From positions 1 to 21,142 of the forward strand of contig JBPEXY010000230.1 of NCBI GenBank assembly GCA_052031065.1: 21,142 nucleotides of DNA, written 5' to 3'. The DNA is from JBPEXY01 sp052031065. Lineage in GTDB: Bacteria > Pseudomonadota > Gammaproteobacteria > Immundisolibacterales > Immundisolibacteraceae. Below the pieces are notes generated by a model. The model saw only the letters and a program-made list of their open reading frames with translations, did no database searches and was not told the DNA's origin. Below, in pieces: positions 1-7,319 of this stretch. The translations under genes and the position numbers were made by a program. Numbering within the stretch: the first letter of the stretch is position 1; each line of letters opens with the position of its first letter.

Positions 1-43
1 CTTTTTAATCAACATTTTCGTAGTTTCAGGTTTGTATTTCACA

Positions 44-1339
44 ATGAGTAGTGGCTGGCAGGCATGGATGGTCGCTCTGTTGCTGGGTTTGAGTGTTGGC
101 AGCAGGGCTGAGTTGGTTATCGACATCACACAGGGTGTCGATGCCACCATTCCGATTGCGGTGGTGCCGTTCGCCCAACCCTGGCGGGGTGGAACGGCAG
201 ACTCTGGCATCGATCAGGTGATCTCAGCTGATCTGAGCCGCTCGGGCTGGTTTTCCCTGTTGCCGGCAGAGTCTATGCTGGAACGCCCCTTTCAATCAGC
301 GGATGTCGATTATCGTGATTGGCGGCTGTTAAACGTTGAGGCCATCGTTGTTGGCAGAGTCGAACTGACCGGTCCCGACCTGTTTGATGTGCGCTTTGAA
401 CTGCTCGATACGGTCCGTGGCGAACGACTTCTCGGTGCGCGCTATTCCGCGGTGTCTGCCGCTGAGCTCAGGCGTCTGGGTCACTACATTGCTGATCAGG
501 TGTTCGAGCAGCTTACCGGCGTCAAAGGGGTTTTCAGCACCCGGATTGCGTATGTCACTTCCAAGCCGGGGCGATACCAGTTGCAGGTTGCGGATATTGA
601 CGGCCGGAACCCGGTAGGGGTGCTTGCGTCTCCAGAGCCAGTGTTGTCGCCGGCCTGGTCGCATGATGGAGATCATCTAGCCTATGTCGCTTTTGAACAT
701 GGCAGACCGGGAATTTATCGCCAGGAAGTAGCCACCGGAAATCGTGAAAAACTGACCGAGTTTGATGGTATCAATGGTGCTCCTGCCTGGTCACCGGATG
801 GCCGTGAACTGGCCATTACCCTATCGAAGGCGGGGAGTCCTGATCTCTACCTGTACAACCTCAGTGATGGTCTTCTGACTCGGCTGACTAGCCATTACGC
901 CATCGAAACCGAGCCGGCCTGGAGTCCTGATGGTCGTTTCATCTACTACACCTCTGATCGTGGTGGGCGTCCGCAGATCTATCGAATTGCACGTCAGGGA
1001 GGAGCGTCAGAACGGATAACCGTTGACATGGGGCCTTACAACGCCAGGCCGTCAGTCTCAGCGGATGGAAAGTATCTTGCAGTGGTGAACAGCCAGGGAG
1101 ACGGTAACTACCGGATTGGTCTGGTTGATCTGGAGCAGTCGCATATGACGCTGCTCAGTGATGGTCGGCTGGATGAGTCGCCAAGCTTTGCTCCGAATGG
1201 CAGGCTGATCATTTATACTAAAACACGTGGTAACGACGAACTGTTAGCAGTGATTTCCATTGATGCAAAGGTGCGTCAGCAACTGGCATTACAGCAGGCA
1301 AGTGTGCGGGAACCGGCCTGGTCCCCGTTTGTTCGGTAA
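44..1339 (+). CDS. tolB: Tol-Pal system periplasmic protein TolB
   Basis: TolB is the periplasmic partner of the Tol-Pal trans-envelope complex, which draws the outer membrane inward at division; it binds Pal and the TolA C-terminus. I start at ATG 44, not the in-frame TTG at 32, because this puts the signal peptide at the very N-terminus: a short polar start, the hydrophobic run MVALLLGLSVG, and a likely cleavage after SRA, before ELVIDITQG, the typical mature TolB start. The N-terminal alpha/beta domain covers about residues 25-165. After it come repeated blades of a six-bladed beta-propeller, visible as recurring PAWSPDG-type motifs (SPAWSHDG, GAPAWSPDG, EPAWSPDG, SPSFAPNG). Length of 431 aa is normal for the family. 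It is followed after 20 bp by pal, so they are surely cotranscribed; tolA should end just left of the window. Confidence 0.97.
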   Translation: MSSGWQAWMVALLLGLSVGSRAELVIDITQGVDATIPIAVVPFAQPWRGGTADSGIDQVISADLSRSGWFSLLPAESMLERPFQSADVDYRDWRLLNVEAIVVGRVELTGPDLFDVRFELLDTVRGERLLGARYSAVSAAELRRLGHYIADQVFEQLTGVKGVFSTRIAYVTSKPGRYQLQVADIDGRNPVGVLASPEPVLSPAWSHDGDHLAYVAFEHGRPGIYRQEVATGNREKLTEFDGINGAPAWSPDGRELAITLSKAGSPDLYLYNLSDGLLTRLTSHYAIETEPAWSPDGRFIYYTSDRGGRPQIYRIARQGGASERITVDMGPYNARPSVSADGKYLAVVNSQGDGNYRIGLVDLEQSHMTLLSDGRLDESPSFAPNGRLIIYTKTRGNDELLAVISIDAKVRQQLALQQASVREPAWSPFVR

Positions 1340-1359
1340 CATTTCTGGAGAAAATTTCG

Positions 1360-1908
1360 ATGAAAAGGCTCTGTGTGAAAGTCACTGGGGTAGTACTTGC
1401 TCTGGCGCTGGCGGGATGCAACACGACGACGGGTTCGGGTGTATCCGATTCGTCCGCCGCTGACCTGGCTTCCTCGTCAAGCTATAGCGGCAGCTCGACA
1501 TCAGGTGCTGGTTCCGCAACCAGTTTTGCCAGCCTGCCGCTCGATTCTCTGAGTGGTTCCGGCACTGCCCAGACCGGCAGCAAAACCATCTATTTCGATT
1601 TCGACAGCTACCAGATCAAATCTGAGTTCCAGCCCGTAGTCGCAGCTCATGCGGCCTACCTTGCCGCAAACCCTGCAGCAAAGGTACGACTGGAGGGGCA
1701 TGCTGACGAGCGTGGTACGCGGGAATACAACATGGCGCTTGGCGAACGTCGGGCCAACGCAGTAGCAAGTCTGTTTGTCGCTGCGGGAGCCTCTTCCAGC
1801 CAGATCAATTCTGTTTCCTATGGCGAAGAACAGCCGATGGCAAATTGCCACGATGAGAGCTGCTGGTCGAAAAACCGGCGTGCGCTAATTCAATACGAGG
1901 CGAAATAA
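1360..1908 (+). CDS. pal: Peptidoglycan-associated lipoprotein Pal
   Basis: Pal is an outer-membrane lipoprotein that anchors the membrane to peptidoglycan and is recycled by TolB. The 182-residue protein begins with a short signal peptide ending in the lipobox LALAGC; lipidation is expected at Cys20. A Ser/Gly/Thr-rich flexible linker (residues about 21-70) leads to an OmpA-like peptidoglycan-binding domain (about 75-180) with YFDFDSYQIK, the ligand-loop motif GHADERGTREYNMALGERRA and the C-terminal NRRALIQYEAK. The start at ATG 1360 is supported by a GGAG at 1347-1350, about 9 nt upstream. It sits 20 bp after tolB and 45 bp before cpoB, the usual Tol-Pal order. I see nothing odd apart from the rather long serine-rich linker. 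Confidence 0.97.
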   Translation: MKRLCVKVTGVVLALALAGCNTTTGSGVSDSSAADLASSSSYSGSSTSGAGSATSFASLPLDSLSGSGTAQTGSKTIYFDFDSYQIKSEFQPVVAAHAAYLAANPAAKVRLEGHADERGTREYNMALGERRANAVASLFVAAGASSSQINSVSYGEEQPMANCHDESCWSKNRRALIQYEAK

Positions 1909-1953
1909 GCCGAGTCAGGCCCTATCGTTGTTTGGCAGCCAAGTGGGGAAAGT

Positions 1954-2721
1954 GTGGTGAGGTTATTTGTAATCGGCGTAGCGCTACTGCTTCCGCTGAC
2001 CTTGGTCGCTGAAGTGCAGGGAATTTCCGCCGCAGCTCAGTTGGATATGCAGCGCCGTTTGGAACTGGTTACGCAGATTCAACAACTCCAGGGCGATTTA
2101 CGCGAACTTCGCGGCGCCCTGGAGGAGAACCAGCACACCGTTGAAAATCTTAAACGGCGCCAGCGAGAGTTTTACCTGGATCTCGATCGTCGACTGATTG
2201 ATCTGGAAACTCAACCCCGCCAGGGTTCTGCTTCGCCCCTTTCTACCAGCGGGCAGAAAGGAGCATCTGCGGGTTCGGCAGTGGAGCCAGTCACCGAACC
2301 CCAGGTCGGTGGTGGGTCCCCGGCAGAGCTAAAGTTGCTTGAGCAGCAGGCCTACCAGCAGGCGTTTGATCTGTTAAAAGCTGCCAGGTTCGAGGAATCA
2401 ATTACTGCATTCAGAAAGTTCCTGCAGCTCTATCCAGACGGGGACTACGCCGACAATGCCCAGTACTGGGTTGGCGAGGCCTACTACGTGACGCGCAATT
2501 TCGACCAGGCGTTAAAGGAGTTTGGCCAGTTGCTTGAGCAATTTCCCGATAGTGGTAAGCGGGCGGATACTCAATTAAAAATTGGCTATATCTATTATGA
2601 GCAGGAGAAATGGTCTGAAGCCAGGCAACTGCTTACCCAGGTGGCGGAGAGTTCCGCAGCTGGCACCGCCGCTCATCTCGCCCAGAATCGTCTCAAACGG
2701 ATGAGCGAGGAAGGGCACTAG
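1954..2721 (+). CDS. cpoB: Cell division coordinator CpoB (YbgF), periplasmic TPR protein
   Basis: CpoB (old name YbgF) binds TolA and links outer-membrane constriction to PBP1B-driven septal peptidoglycan synthesis. The 255-residue product has a signal peptide (LFVIGVALLLPLTLVAEVQG), a predicted trimerising coiled coil from about residue 30 to 75 (many Leu/Gln/Glu, LVTQIQQLQGDLRELRGAL), a low-complexity Gly/Ser/Pro linker (about 85-125), then TPR repeats beginning at EQQAYQQAFDLLKAARFEESI and continuing through FLQLYPDGDYADNAQYWVGE to the C-terminus. The start is one of two adjacent GTG codons (1954 or 1957); the GGGGA at 1945-1949 spaces better for 1957, so the true protein may be one residue shorter. 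Third gene of the tolB-pal-cpoB unit. Confidence 0.95.
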   Translation: MVRLFVIGVALLLPLTLVAEVQGISAAAQLDMQRRLELVTQIQQLQGDLRELRGALEENQHTVENLKRRQREFYLDLDRRLIDLETQPRQGSASPLSTSGQKGASAGSAVEPVTEPQVGGGSPAELKLLEQQAYQQAFDLLKAARFEESITAFRKFLQLYPDGDYADNAQYWVGEAYYVTRNFDQALKEFGQLLEQFPDSGKRADTQLKIGYIYYEQEKWSEARQLLTQVAESSAAGTAAHLAQNRLKRMSEEGH

Positions 2722-2763
2722 TGATGATCATCAGAATTTCCATGGTAGAGAGCGCTTCCGCCC

Positions 2764-3450
2764 TTGTCTGATTCAGCTGTTGCTGACGAGCAGCAGCCGA
2801 AACTGCAGGAAACGTCGCTAAAAATCACTGAAATTTTCTATTCACTGCAAGGGGAGTCTCTGAGTAGTGGTCTGCCGACGACTTTTATCCGACTTACCGG
2901 TTGCCCGCTTCGTTGCAGTTACTGTGATACCGCCTACGCTTTTAGTGGGGGGGAATGGATGACAGTAGCCACGATTCTAGAGCAGGTAAGCTCATTTCCC
3001 ACTCGGTACGTGACGGTAACCGGCGGTGAGCCGCTGGCCCAATCAAGGGTGCATGGCCTGCTCAGAGCATTGTGTGACCAGGATTATAAGGTCTCGCTGG
3101 AGACCAGTGGGGAGCGTGACATCAGTCCGGTTGACCCGAGGGTCATTCGCGTAATGGATCTGAAAACACCGGGTTCAAAAGAAGTTCACCGTAACCGGCT
3201 GGAAAACATTGGGTCTCTTCGGGGGGCTGACCAGGTGAAATTTGTTATTGGTAGCCGGGAGGATTACCTGTGGTCGCTCGATATGATTCGTCAGTACCAA
3301 CTGGAGCAGATCTGCCCGCTATTGCTGTCACCGGTTCATGGTGTGATCGATCCCGCCGATATTGCTAAATGGATGCTTGAAGATGGTCTGGTTGCCCGTC
3401 TGCAACTGCAGTTGCATAAGGCGCTTTGGGGAGACCAGCCGGGACGATGA
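2764..3450 (+). CDS. queE: 7-carboxy-7-deazaguanine synthase QueE (radical SAM)
   Basis: QueE converts 6-carboxytetrahydropterin to 7-carboxy-7-deazaguanine, the third step towards preQ0 and queuosine, using a 4Fe-4S cluster and SAM. The cluster motif CX3CX2C is visible as TGCPLRCSYCDT (Cys47, 51, 54), preceded by the family hallmark ITEIFYSLQGE. TVTGGEPLAQ (GGEP motif), SLETSGERD and DLKTPGSKE match the Pseudomonas-type QueE, and the C-terminus RLQLQLHKALWGDQPGR is also typical. No ATG is in frame before the conserved core: the frame is closed by TAG at 2746, so I take TTG 2764, giving 228 aa with about 13 extra N-terminal residues. The Shine-Dalgarno is weak, so a different non-ATG start is possible. 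The stop overlaps the queC start by 4 nt (ATGA), indicating translational coupling. A run of seven G (2947-2953) lies inside the gene without breaking the frame. Confidence 0.95.
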   Translation: MSDSAVADEQQPKLQETSLKITEIFYSLQGESLSSGLPTTFIRLTGCPLRCSYCDTAYAFSGGEWMTVATILEQVSSFPTRYVTVTGGEPLAQSRVHGLLRALCDQDYKVSLETSGERDISPVDPRVIRVMDLKTPGSKEVHRNRLENIGSLRGADQVKFVIGSREDYLWSLDMIRQYQLEQICPLLLSPVHGVIDPADIAKWMLEDGLVARLQLQLHKALWGDQPGR

Positions 3451-4130
3451 GCCAGGATACTCAAAAAGCCGTAATTCTACTCTCCGGCGGACTCGATTCG
3501 GCCACCCTGATGGCGCTAGCAAAGTCTGAGGGTTTCGCCTGCTACGCGATCAGTTTTGATTATGGTCAGCGCCATCGCTGTGAGCTAGATGCAGCTGGGC
3601 GGGTGGCTCAAATCAATAAAGCTGCCGAGCACAAAGTGATTAAGCTCAATCTCGACAGCATCGGCGGTTCGGCGTTGACCGATACCGCGATAGATGTCCC
3701 GGAGCAGTCAGAGCCAGGTATACCAGTTACCTATGTGCCTGCGCGGAACACGGTTTTCTTGTCGATTGCTCTGGGTTGGGCCGAGGTGCTTTCTGCACAG
3801 AGGATATATATCGGCGTCAATGCGGTCGACTATTCCGGTTACCCAGATTGTCGCCCCGAGTATGTTGACGCGTTCCAGCAACTTGCAAACCTGGCCACCA
3901 GGCAGGGTGTGGAGGGCGAGCCCATCGAGATTGCGGCACCTTTGGTGAAACTGAGCAAGGCAGAAATTATTGGTTTGGGGAATCGCCTCGGAGTGGATTA
4001 TTCGGTGACCATTTCCTGTTATAATCCCGCGCCCGGCGGTGAGGCCTGTCGAGTTTGCGATGCCTGTAGACTTCGCGCTCAGGGCTTTCATGAAGCCGGT
4101 GTTGATGACCCCACTCGCTATCAGCGGTGA
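3447..4130 (+). CDS. queC: 7-cyano-7-deazaguanine (preQ0) synthase QueC
   Basis: QueC uses ATP and ammonia to turn 7-carboxy-7-deazaguanine (the QueE product) into preQ0, the precursor of the queuosine base in GUN-anticodon tRNAs. The 227-residue protein opens with the PP-loop ATP pyrophosphatase motif SGGLDS (residues 13-18). The conserved core includes FDYGQRHRCELDAA, VPARNTVFLSIAL and GVNAVDYSGYPDCRPEY. The structural zinc site is seen as Cys191, Cys201, Cys204 and Cys207 in SCYNPAPGGEACRVCDACRLR. I choose ATG 3447 over an upstream in-frame TTG at 3426 because it overlaps the queE stop in an ATGA arrangement and is preceded by a GGGA. Length and motifs are complete. queD is not in the window. 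Confidence 0.97.
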   Translation: MSQDTQKAVILLSGGLDSATLMALAKSEGFACYAISFDYGQRHRCELDAAGRVAQINKAAEHKVIKLNLDSIGGSALTDTAIDVPEQSEPGIPVTYVPARNTVFLSIALGWAEVLSAQRIYIGVNAVDYSGYPDCRPEYVDAFQQLANLATRQGVEGEPIEIAAPLVKLSKAEIIGLGNRLGVDYSVTISCYNPAPGGEACRVCDACRLRAQGFHEAGVDDPTRYQR

Positions 4131-4155
4131 GTGAAAAGTTTGTAACCCGTACAAA

Positions 4156-4231
4156 GGGCCGTTAGCTCAGTCGGTAGAGCAGTGGACTTTTAATCCGCGT
4201 GTCCAGGGTTCGATTCCCTGACGGCCCACCA
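4156..4231 (+). tRNA. tRNA-Lys (anticodon UUU)
   Basis: Full cloverleaf by hand. The acceptor stem is GGGCCGT (4156-4162) with ACGGCCC (4221-4227), perfectly paired, discriminator A at 4228 and encoded CCA at 4229-4231. D stem is GCTC/GAGC around AGTCGGTA. The anticodon stem GTGGA/TCCGC encloses the loop CTTTTAA with anticodon TTT at 4189-4191. The T arm holds GGTTCGATTCC. UUU reads lysine codons. It lies 25 bp after queC in the same direction; this tRNA is not itself a substrate for queuosine, which modifies GUN anticodons. Confidence 0.97.
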
Positions 4232-4371
4232 TCCTGGTTTTAATCCAAGTTATTCACCTCAGTTGACGATTCCCTGGATTTCCTCGCTGCTCCTGGCCTG
4301 ATGCGTAACGAGTGAAGGACTTTAAGCTGACGTAGCCGTATAGGGAAGTTTGATCTTTTTGGGTTGTGTCT

Positions 4372-5328
4372 ATGTCACACGGGCATCATCATGATTTCCA
4401 TGCCGGTGAACGCCGTCTGACCCTGGCGGTTGCGGTTAATTTACTGCTAACCGTAACCCAGGTTGTGGGCGGCCTGTTTGCTGGTAGCCTGGCGCTGATC
4501 GCCGATGCTTTGCATAACCTCAGCGACGCCACCGCGCTGATCATTGCTCTGGTTGCCCGGCGCATAGCTGGTCGTCCAGCTGATGACCAACTTACCTTTG
4601 GTTATCGTCGTGCAGAGGTGGTCGCGGCACTGATTAACCTGACTGTACTATTGGTTATCGCGGTCTATCTGGTTACTCAGGGCGTGATTCGGCTGTTTGA
4701 TCCCCAACCAGTAACTGGCAGCGTGGTGATCATTGTAGCCACTATCGCGTTGTTGGTTGATTTGGCAACAGTAGCCTTGACCTGGTCGATGTCTAAATCG
4801 AGCGTCAATATACGCGCGGCGATGTTGCACAACTTTGCTGATGCATTGACTTCTCTCGGCGTGATTTTCGCCGGGCTCGCGATTGTCTGGTTTGATTTCC
4901 ACCTGGCCGATGTTCTCGTCACCTTTCTGGTGGCCGGGTACGTGTTTCATCACGTGTTTCAGGATTTGCGCCGGGTGATCGGAATTCTGATGAACAGTGT
5001 TCCACCGCATTTGCAGCTGGATGCTATTAGTGAAAAATTAACGAGTCTGGAAGGCATCGCCTCGCTGCACCATCAGCACCTCTGGTCTCTGGATGAACAT
5101 CGGGCTTCATTCGATGCGCATGTGGTCATGTCTGCCGGGGATTTATCTCAGCTGCCAGTGGAGAAGCTGGAACGGGTGAGGTTGGCGATCAAGAATTGTT
5201 TGGCCGGTGAATTTGACATTCACCACTCGACGCTGGAGTTTGAGTTTTCCGAAAACCCCGTCTGTTCAGATCCGGGCTGTTCCGGTGGGGTGGAGAACCA
5301 GCAAGAACATGGGGGAGGCCGCCATTAG
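4372..5328 (+). CDS. Cation diffusion facilitator (CzcD/ZitB-like zinc exporter)
   Basis: CDF proteins export Zn2+ (also Cd2+ or Co2+) from the cytoplasm by proton antiport. The 318-residue protein has a His-rich N-terminus (SHGHHHDFH), six predicted TM segments within about residues 16-195, and a cytoplasmic C-terminal domain. The paired intramembrane metal sites are visible: D45/H48/D52 (ADALHNLSD) in TM2 and H153/D157 (LHNFADALTSLG) in TM5; the HxxxD/HxxxD pattern is typical of zinc/cadmium-type CDFs. The tail holds HHQHLWSLDEH and a CSDPGC motif near the end that could bind metal. ATG 4372 is preferred; an in-frame GTG at 4366 would add two residues. No metal-responsive promoter is evident in the 140 bp after the tRNA. 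It is convergent with the oxygenase operon. Confidence 0.9.
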   Translation: MSHGHHHDFHAGERRLTLAVAVNLLLTVTQVVGGLFAGSLALIADALHNLSDATALIIALVARRIAGRPADDQLTFGYRRAEVVAALINLTVLLVIAVYLVTQGVIRLFDPQPVTGSVVIIVATIALLVDLATVALTWSMSKSSVNIRAAMLHNFADALTSLGVIFAGLAIVWFDFHLADVLVTFLVAGYVFHHVFQDLRRVIGILMNSVPPHLQLDAISEKLTSLEGIASLHHQHLWSLDEHRASFDAHVVMSAGDLSQLPVEKLERVRLAIKNCLAGEFDIHHSTLEFEFSENPVCSDPGCSGGVENQQEHGGGRH

Positions 5329-5338
5329 CACTCCCCCA
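5310..5338. terminator. Hairpin between convergent CDF and oxygenase beta genes
   Basis: TGGGGGAG (5310-5317) and CTCCCCCA (5331-5338) form a perfect 8-bp GC-rich stem with a 13-nt loop that contains the CDF stop codon. It lies 19 bp from the stop of the convergent oxygenase beta gene, so it is well placed as a bidirectional terminator. Neither side has a convincing U-tract, so termination is inferred from position and stem strength only. Confidence 0.5.
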
Positions 5339-5357
5339 AATTCGCCAGATTAGTCGC

Positions 5358-5846
5358 TTAAACCGGATAGATCAGATAGCGAGGGGGAACGGCGGTATCA
5401 AGAATCGCCTTGCGTGAGCGGAATTTCAGCTCGCCATCCACCTCGATGATATTGTCATGGTAATGGCCTACCACCAGCAGCTCTGAATGTCCGCTGGCAT
5501 TGGTGTAGAAAAGGCTTACGTTGGTATCAGCGTGGATTGCACCGTCCGGCTGCATTTCACAGAAGTTGCGATAAATCTGGTAGCGCGGCTGGTAATGTTC
5601 AACCGCATGATTCCAGACTTCGTTTACATAGGTGCAGCGATCCTGCAACCTCTCGTAGCAGTCATCCAGCATCATGCCGACCGGCAGGTTATGTTTCACA
5701 TGTTCCTGGGTGGTTAGCTCATAGCTGCCGGGATTGTCGAAAGTTGCCAGCCAGCCTTCCATATTGCGTCGTTCCAGCGCATGGGTATAAGCGCGCTGCA
5801 GGTTATCGACCCTGGCCAGCAGGGTCGCGTCGGTAATCTGTCCCAT
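5358..5846 (-). CDS. Rieske ring-hydroxylating oxygenase, beta (small) subunit
   Basis: Small subunit of an aromatic ring-hydroxylating oxygenase; it has the NTF2/SnoaL-like fold and stabilises the alpha3beta3 hexamer. The 162-residue length and features such as ALERRNMEGWLATFDNPGSYEL near the N-terminus, WNHAVEHYQPRYQIYRNF in the middle and the C-terminal GHYHDNIIEVDGELKFRSRKAILDTAVPPRYLIYPV fit the benzoate/anthranilate-dioxygenase type of beta subunit. I start at ATG 5846: the alpha stop TAA is followed by only GG before this ATG, so the pair is translationally coupled. An upstream in-frame extension to 5918 would overlap the alpha C-terminus and has no family support. It is the last gene of a minus-strand operon. 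The substrate cannot be read from sequence. Confidence 0.85.
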   Translation of the reverse strand: MGQITDATLLARVDNLQRAYTHALERRNMEGWLATFDNPGSYELTTQEHVKHNLPVGMMLDDCYERLQDRCTYVNEVWNHAVEHYQPRYQIYRNFCEMQPDGAIHADTNVSLFYTNASGHSELLVVGHYHDNIIEVDGELKFRSRKAILDTAVPPRYLIYPV

Positions 5847-5848
5847 CC

Positions 5849-7018
5849 TTAGAGTCCCATCCTCTGTTTGTAATCGTTCCACCACGGCGTACTGCCGGCT
5901 TCGTCGTTCTGCATGCAACGTTTGCCGTCTGGTGATTCCGCCAGCCCTTTAACAAAATTAATGGTATTGCCTGGTGCTGATACAGCTTTCTGCACCCGTT
6001 CGAACACCGCGCTATCCTCAATGCTGACAAAGCCGCTTGGGCCGAGCAGATTGGCCGACTGCCGGATACGGTGGTTATGGATGGCATCATCGTCATCAGC
6101 AAAGCCGAGGTAGACGTAGTGCACTTCAGTTTTATCCGGGCCGACGGGTCTCCCAAAGCGGAAATTAATCGAATTGAGATGCTTTACCGATTGGCAGAGT
6201 GGTCGAATCAGGTTAACCGTTGCGGTCAGTTCGTCATTACGTGTCTCAACTACCGAAGCGTCGTTTAGGTAACCGTTGTCCTCATAGGGTTTGGTACCGT
6301 AATCGATGCCCCAGTGACCGCCTGTGCCGTCAGAAATCATCGTGCCCTTGCCGCCCTGAAAATCGAGCAGGCGGAAAGCGGTGTGTAGCAACCCGGCGTG
6401 GTAGCCGTCGTTGTCCATATAGATTTTCCAGTTACAGTTAAAGGTAATCTTCTGGTAACCAAGTAACTGTAACGGACGTTCCCCGCCGCCCAGCGCGTTA
6501 CGCAGCGCCGGTGCTGCATCGCCGAGGAACTCTTCCATCGGCGGAGTTGCCGGATCAAAAGTAGCCCACACTACCTGCGACCAGACTGTTGTGCGCAGCT
6601 GGGTAAGGCCATAATCTTTTTTATCAAAATCGGTTCTAAAACGTTCTTCACCCGGTGTCACGTGGCAGGTGCCTTTGTTGTCAAACACCCAGCCGTGGTA
6701 GGGGCAGGTGAAATCAGTCGCTTTACCCAGGAATTCACTGGTCAGTTCTACGCCGCGGTGACTGCAGGCATTGACCATGGTGTGGAACTCATTTTCACCG
6801 GTATGGGTGACGATAACTGGGGTCTCACCGATATAGAAGGTTTTGTAGTCACCCACTTCCGGAATTTCGGCCACCAGGGCTACTGGTTGCCAGAAAGGGC
6901 CGTAAAAAATCCGCTCGAGTTCCAATCGGTAGATATCCGGGTCGGTATAGACCGAAAAAGGGACTCGGGTGTGATCCGTCCATTTCTGCAGTGCAGAAGG
7001 GGAGAGTGGTGAATTCAT
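5849..7018 (-). CDS. Rieske ring-hydroxylating oxygenase, alpha (large) subunit
   Basis: Catalytic subunit of a Rieske non-heme iron oxygenase that would insert O2 into an aromatic or similar substrate, with electrons from a reductase/ferredoxin not present in this window. The Rieske 2Fe-2S site is complete: CSHRG (Cys85, His87) and CPYHGW (Cys105, His108), 17 residues apart. The mononuclear iron site is seen in NWKIYMDNDGYHAGLLH as D204 (bridge), H207 and H212 (D-x2-H-x4-H), with D335 in SIEDSAVFERVQ a likely third ligand. At 389 aa it is shorter than many alpha subunits (420-460 aa). Two ATGs are in frame (7027, 7018); the purine run AGAGAGGA ends right against 7027 but is about 9 nt from 7018, so 7018 is preferred. 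It sits 301 bp downstream of the MFS gene with its own probable promoter. Confidence 0.92.
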   Translation of the reverse strand: MNSPLSPSALQKWTDHTRVPFSVYTDPDIYRLELERIFYGPFWQPVALVAEIPEVGDYKTFYIGETPVIVTHTGENEFHTMVNACSHRGVELTSEFLGKATDFTCPYHGWVFDNKGTCHVTPGEERFRTDFDKKDYGLTQLRTTVWSQVVWATFDPATPPMEEFLGDAAPALRNALGGGERPLQLLGYQKITFNCNWKIYMDNDGYHAGLLHTAFRLLDFQGGKGTMISDGTGGHWGIDYGTKPYEDNGYLNDASVVETRNDELTATVNLIRPLCQSVKHLNSINFRFGRPVGPDKTEVHYVYLGFADDDDAIHNHRIRQSANLLGPSGFVSIEDSAVFERVQKAVSAPGNTINFVKGLAESPDGKRCMQNDEAGSTPWWNDYKQRMGL

Positions 7019-7319
7019 GGTCGACATTCCTCTCTTTCAAGTTAGGTTGCGTGCCCCCGGGTTGGGATGGGGTGGCAATGCCAGCATTTTCCAGCGGCCT
7101 GGTTAGTTGTTAGTCAATCCTGACTGTTATAGTCCAGCTGATAGCGGTTTAACCTACCAGTTTGAGGCCACGTTCAGGGAGTCTAGCCGGTTAAACCGTA
7201 TTCACAGTTGTTATCGGTCAATTTCCGGTAACCCCGACAGACCCCCGTCTAAATGATAAACCAGTGTCCGGGTCAGGCATAGGGTGCTGCCGGGTTTGAG
7301 CATCCGGCGCCGGTTGACG
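7019..7319 (-). promoter_or_regulatory. Probable promoter/operator region of the oxygenase genes
   Basis: This 301-bp gap separates the MFS stop from the oxygenase alpha start; no gene is seen in it. It holds a 10-bp inverted pair, CGGTTTAACC (7145-7154) and GGTTAAACCG (7189-7198). The second copy is itself inside an 11-bp palindrome CGGTT-A-AACCG (7188-7198), and the first is a near copy (CGGTT-T-AACCT). Centres are 43 bp apart, close to four helical turns, as for paired operators. On the minus strand a TATAAC box lies just downstream of the first site, so the site would overlap the -35 region, suiting a regulator. The -35 itself is poor. No regulator gene is adjacent. Confidence 0.5.

Noticed and set aside
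2947..2953. Run of seven G inside queE as a possible phase-variation tract
   Set aside because: The frame is intact through conserved FSGGEW-type sequence, and seven G in a housekeeping gene without further evidence is not enough.
4156..4231. Functional link between tRNA-Lys and the queuosine genes beside it
   Set aside because: Queuosine modifies GUN-anticodon tRNAs (Asn, Asp, His, Tyr); a UUU anticodon is not a substrate. The adjacency is a common chromosomal arrangement.
5847..5918. Upstream in-frame extension of the oxygenase beta subunit
   Set aside because: It overlaps the conserved alpha C-terminus, whereas ATG 5846 sits 2 nt after the alpha stop and gives a normal-length beta subunit.
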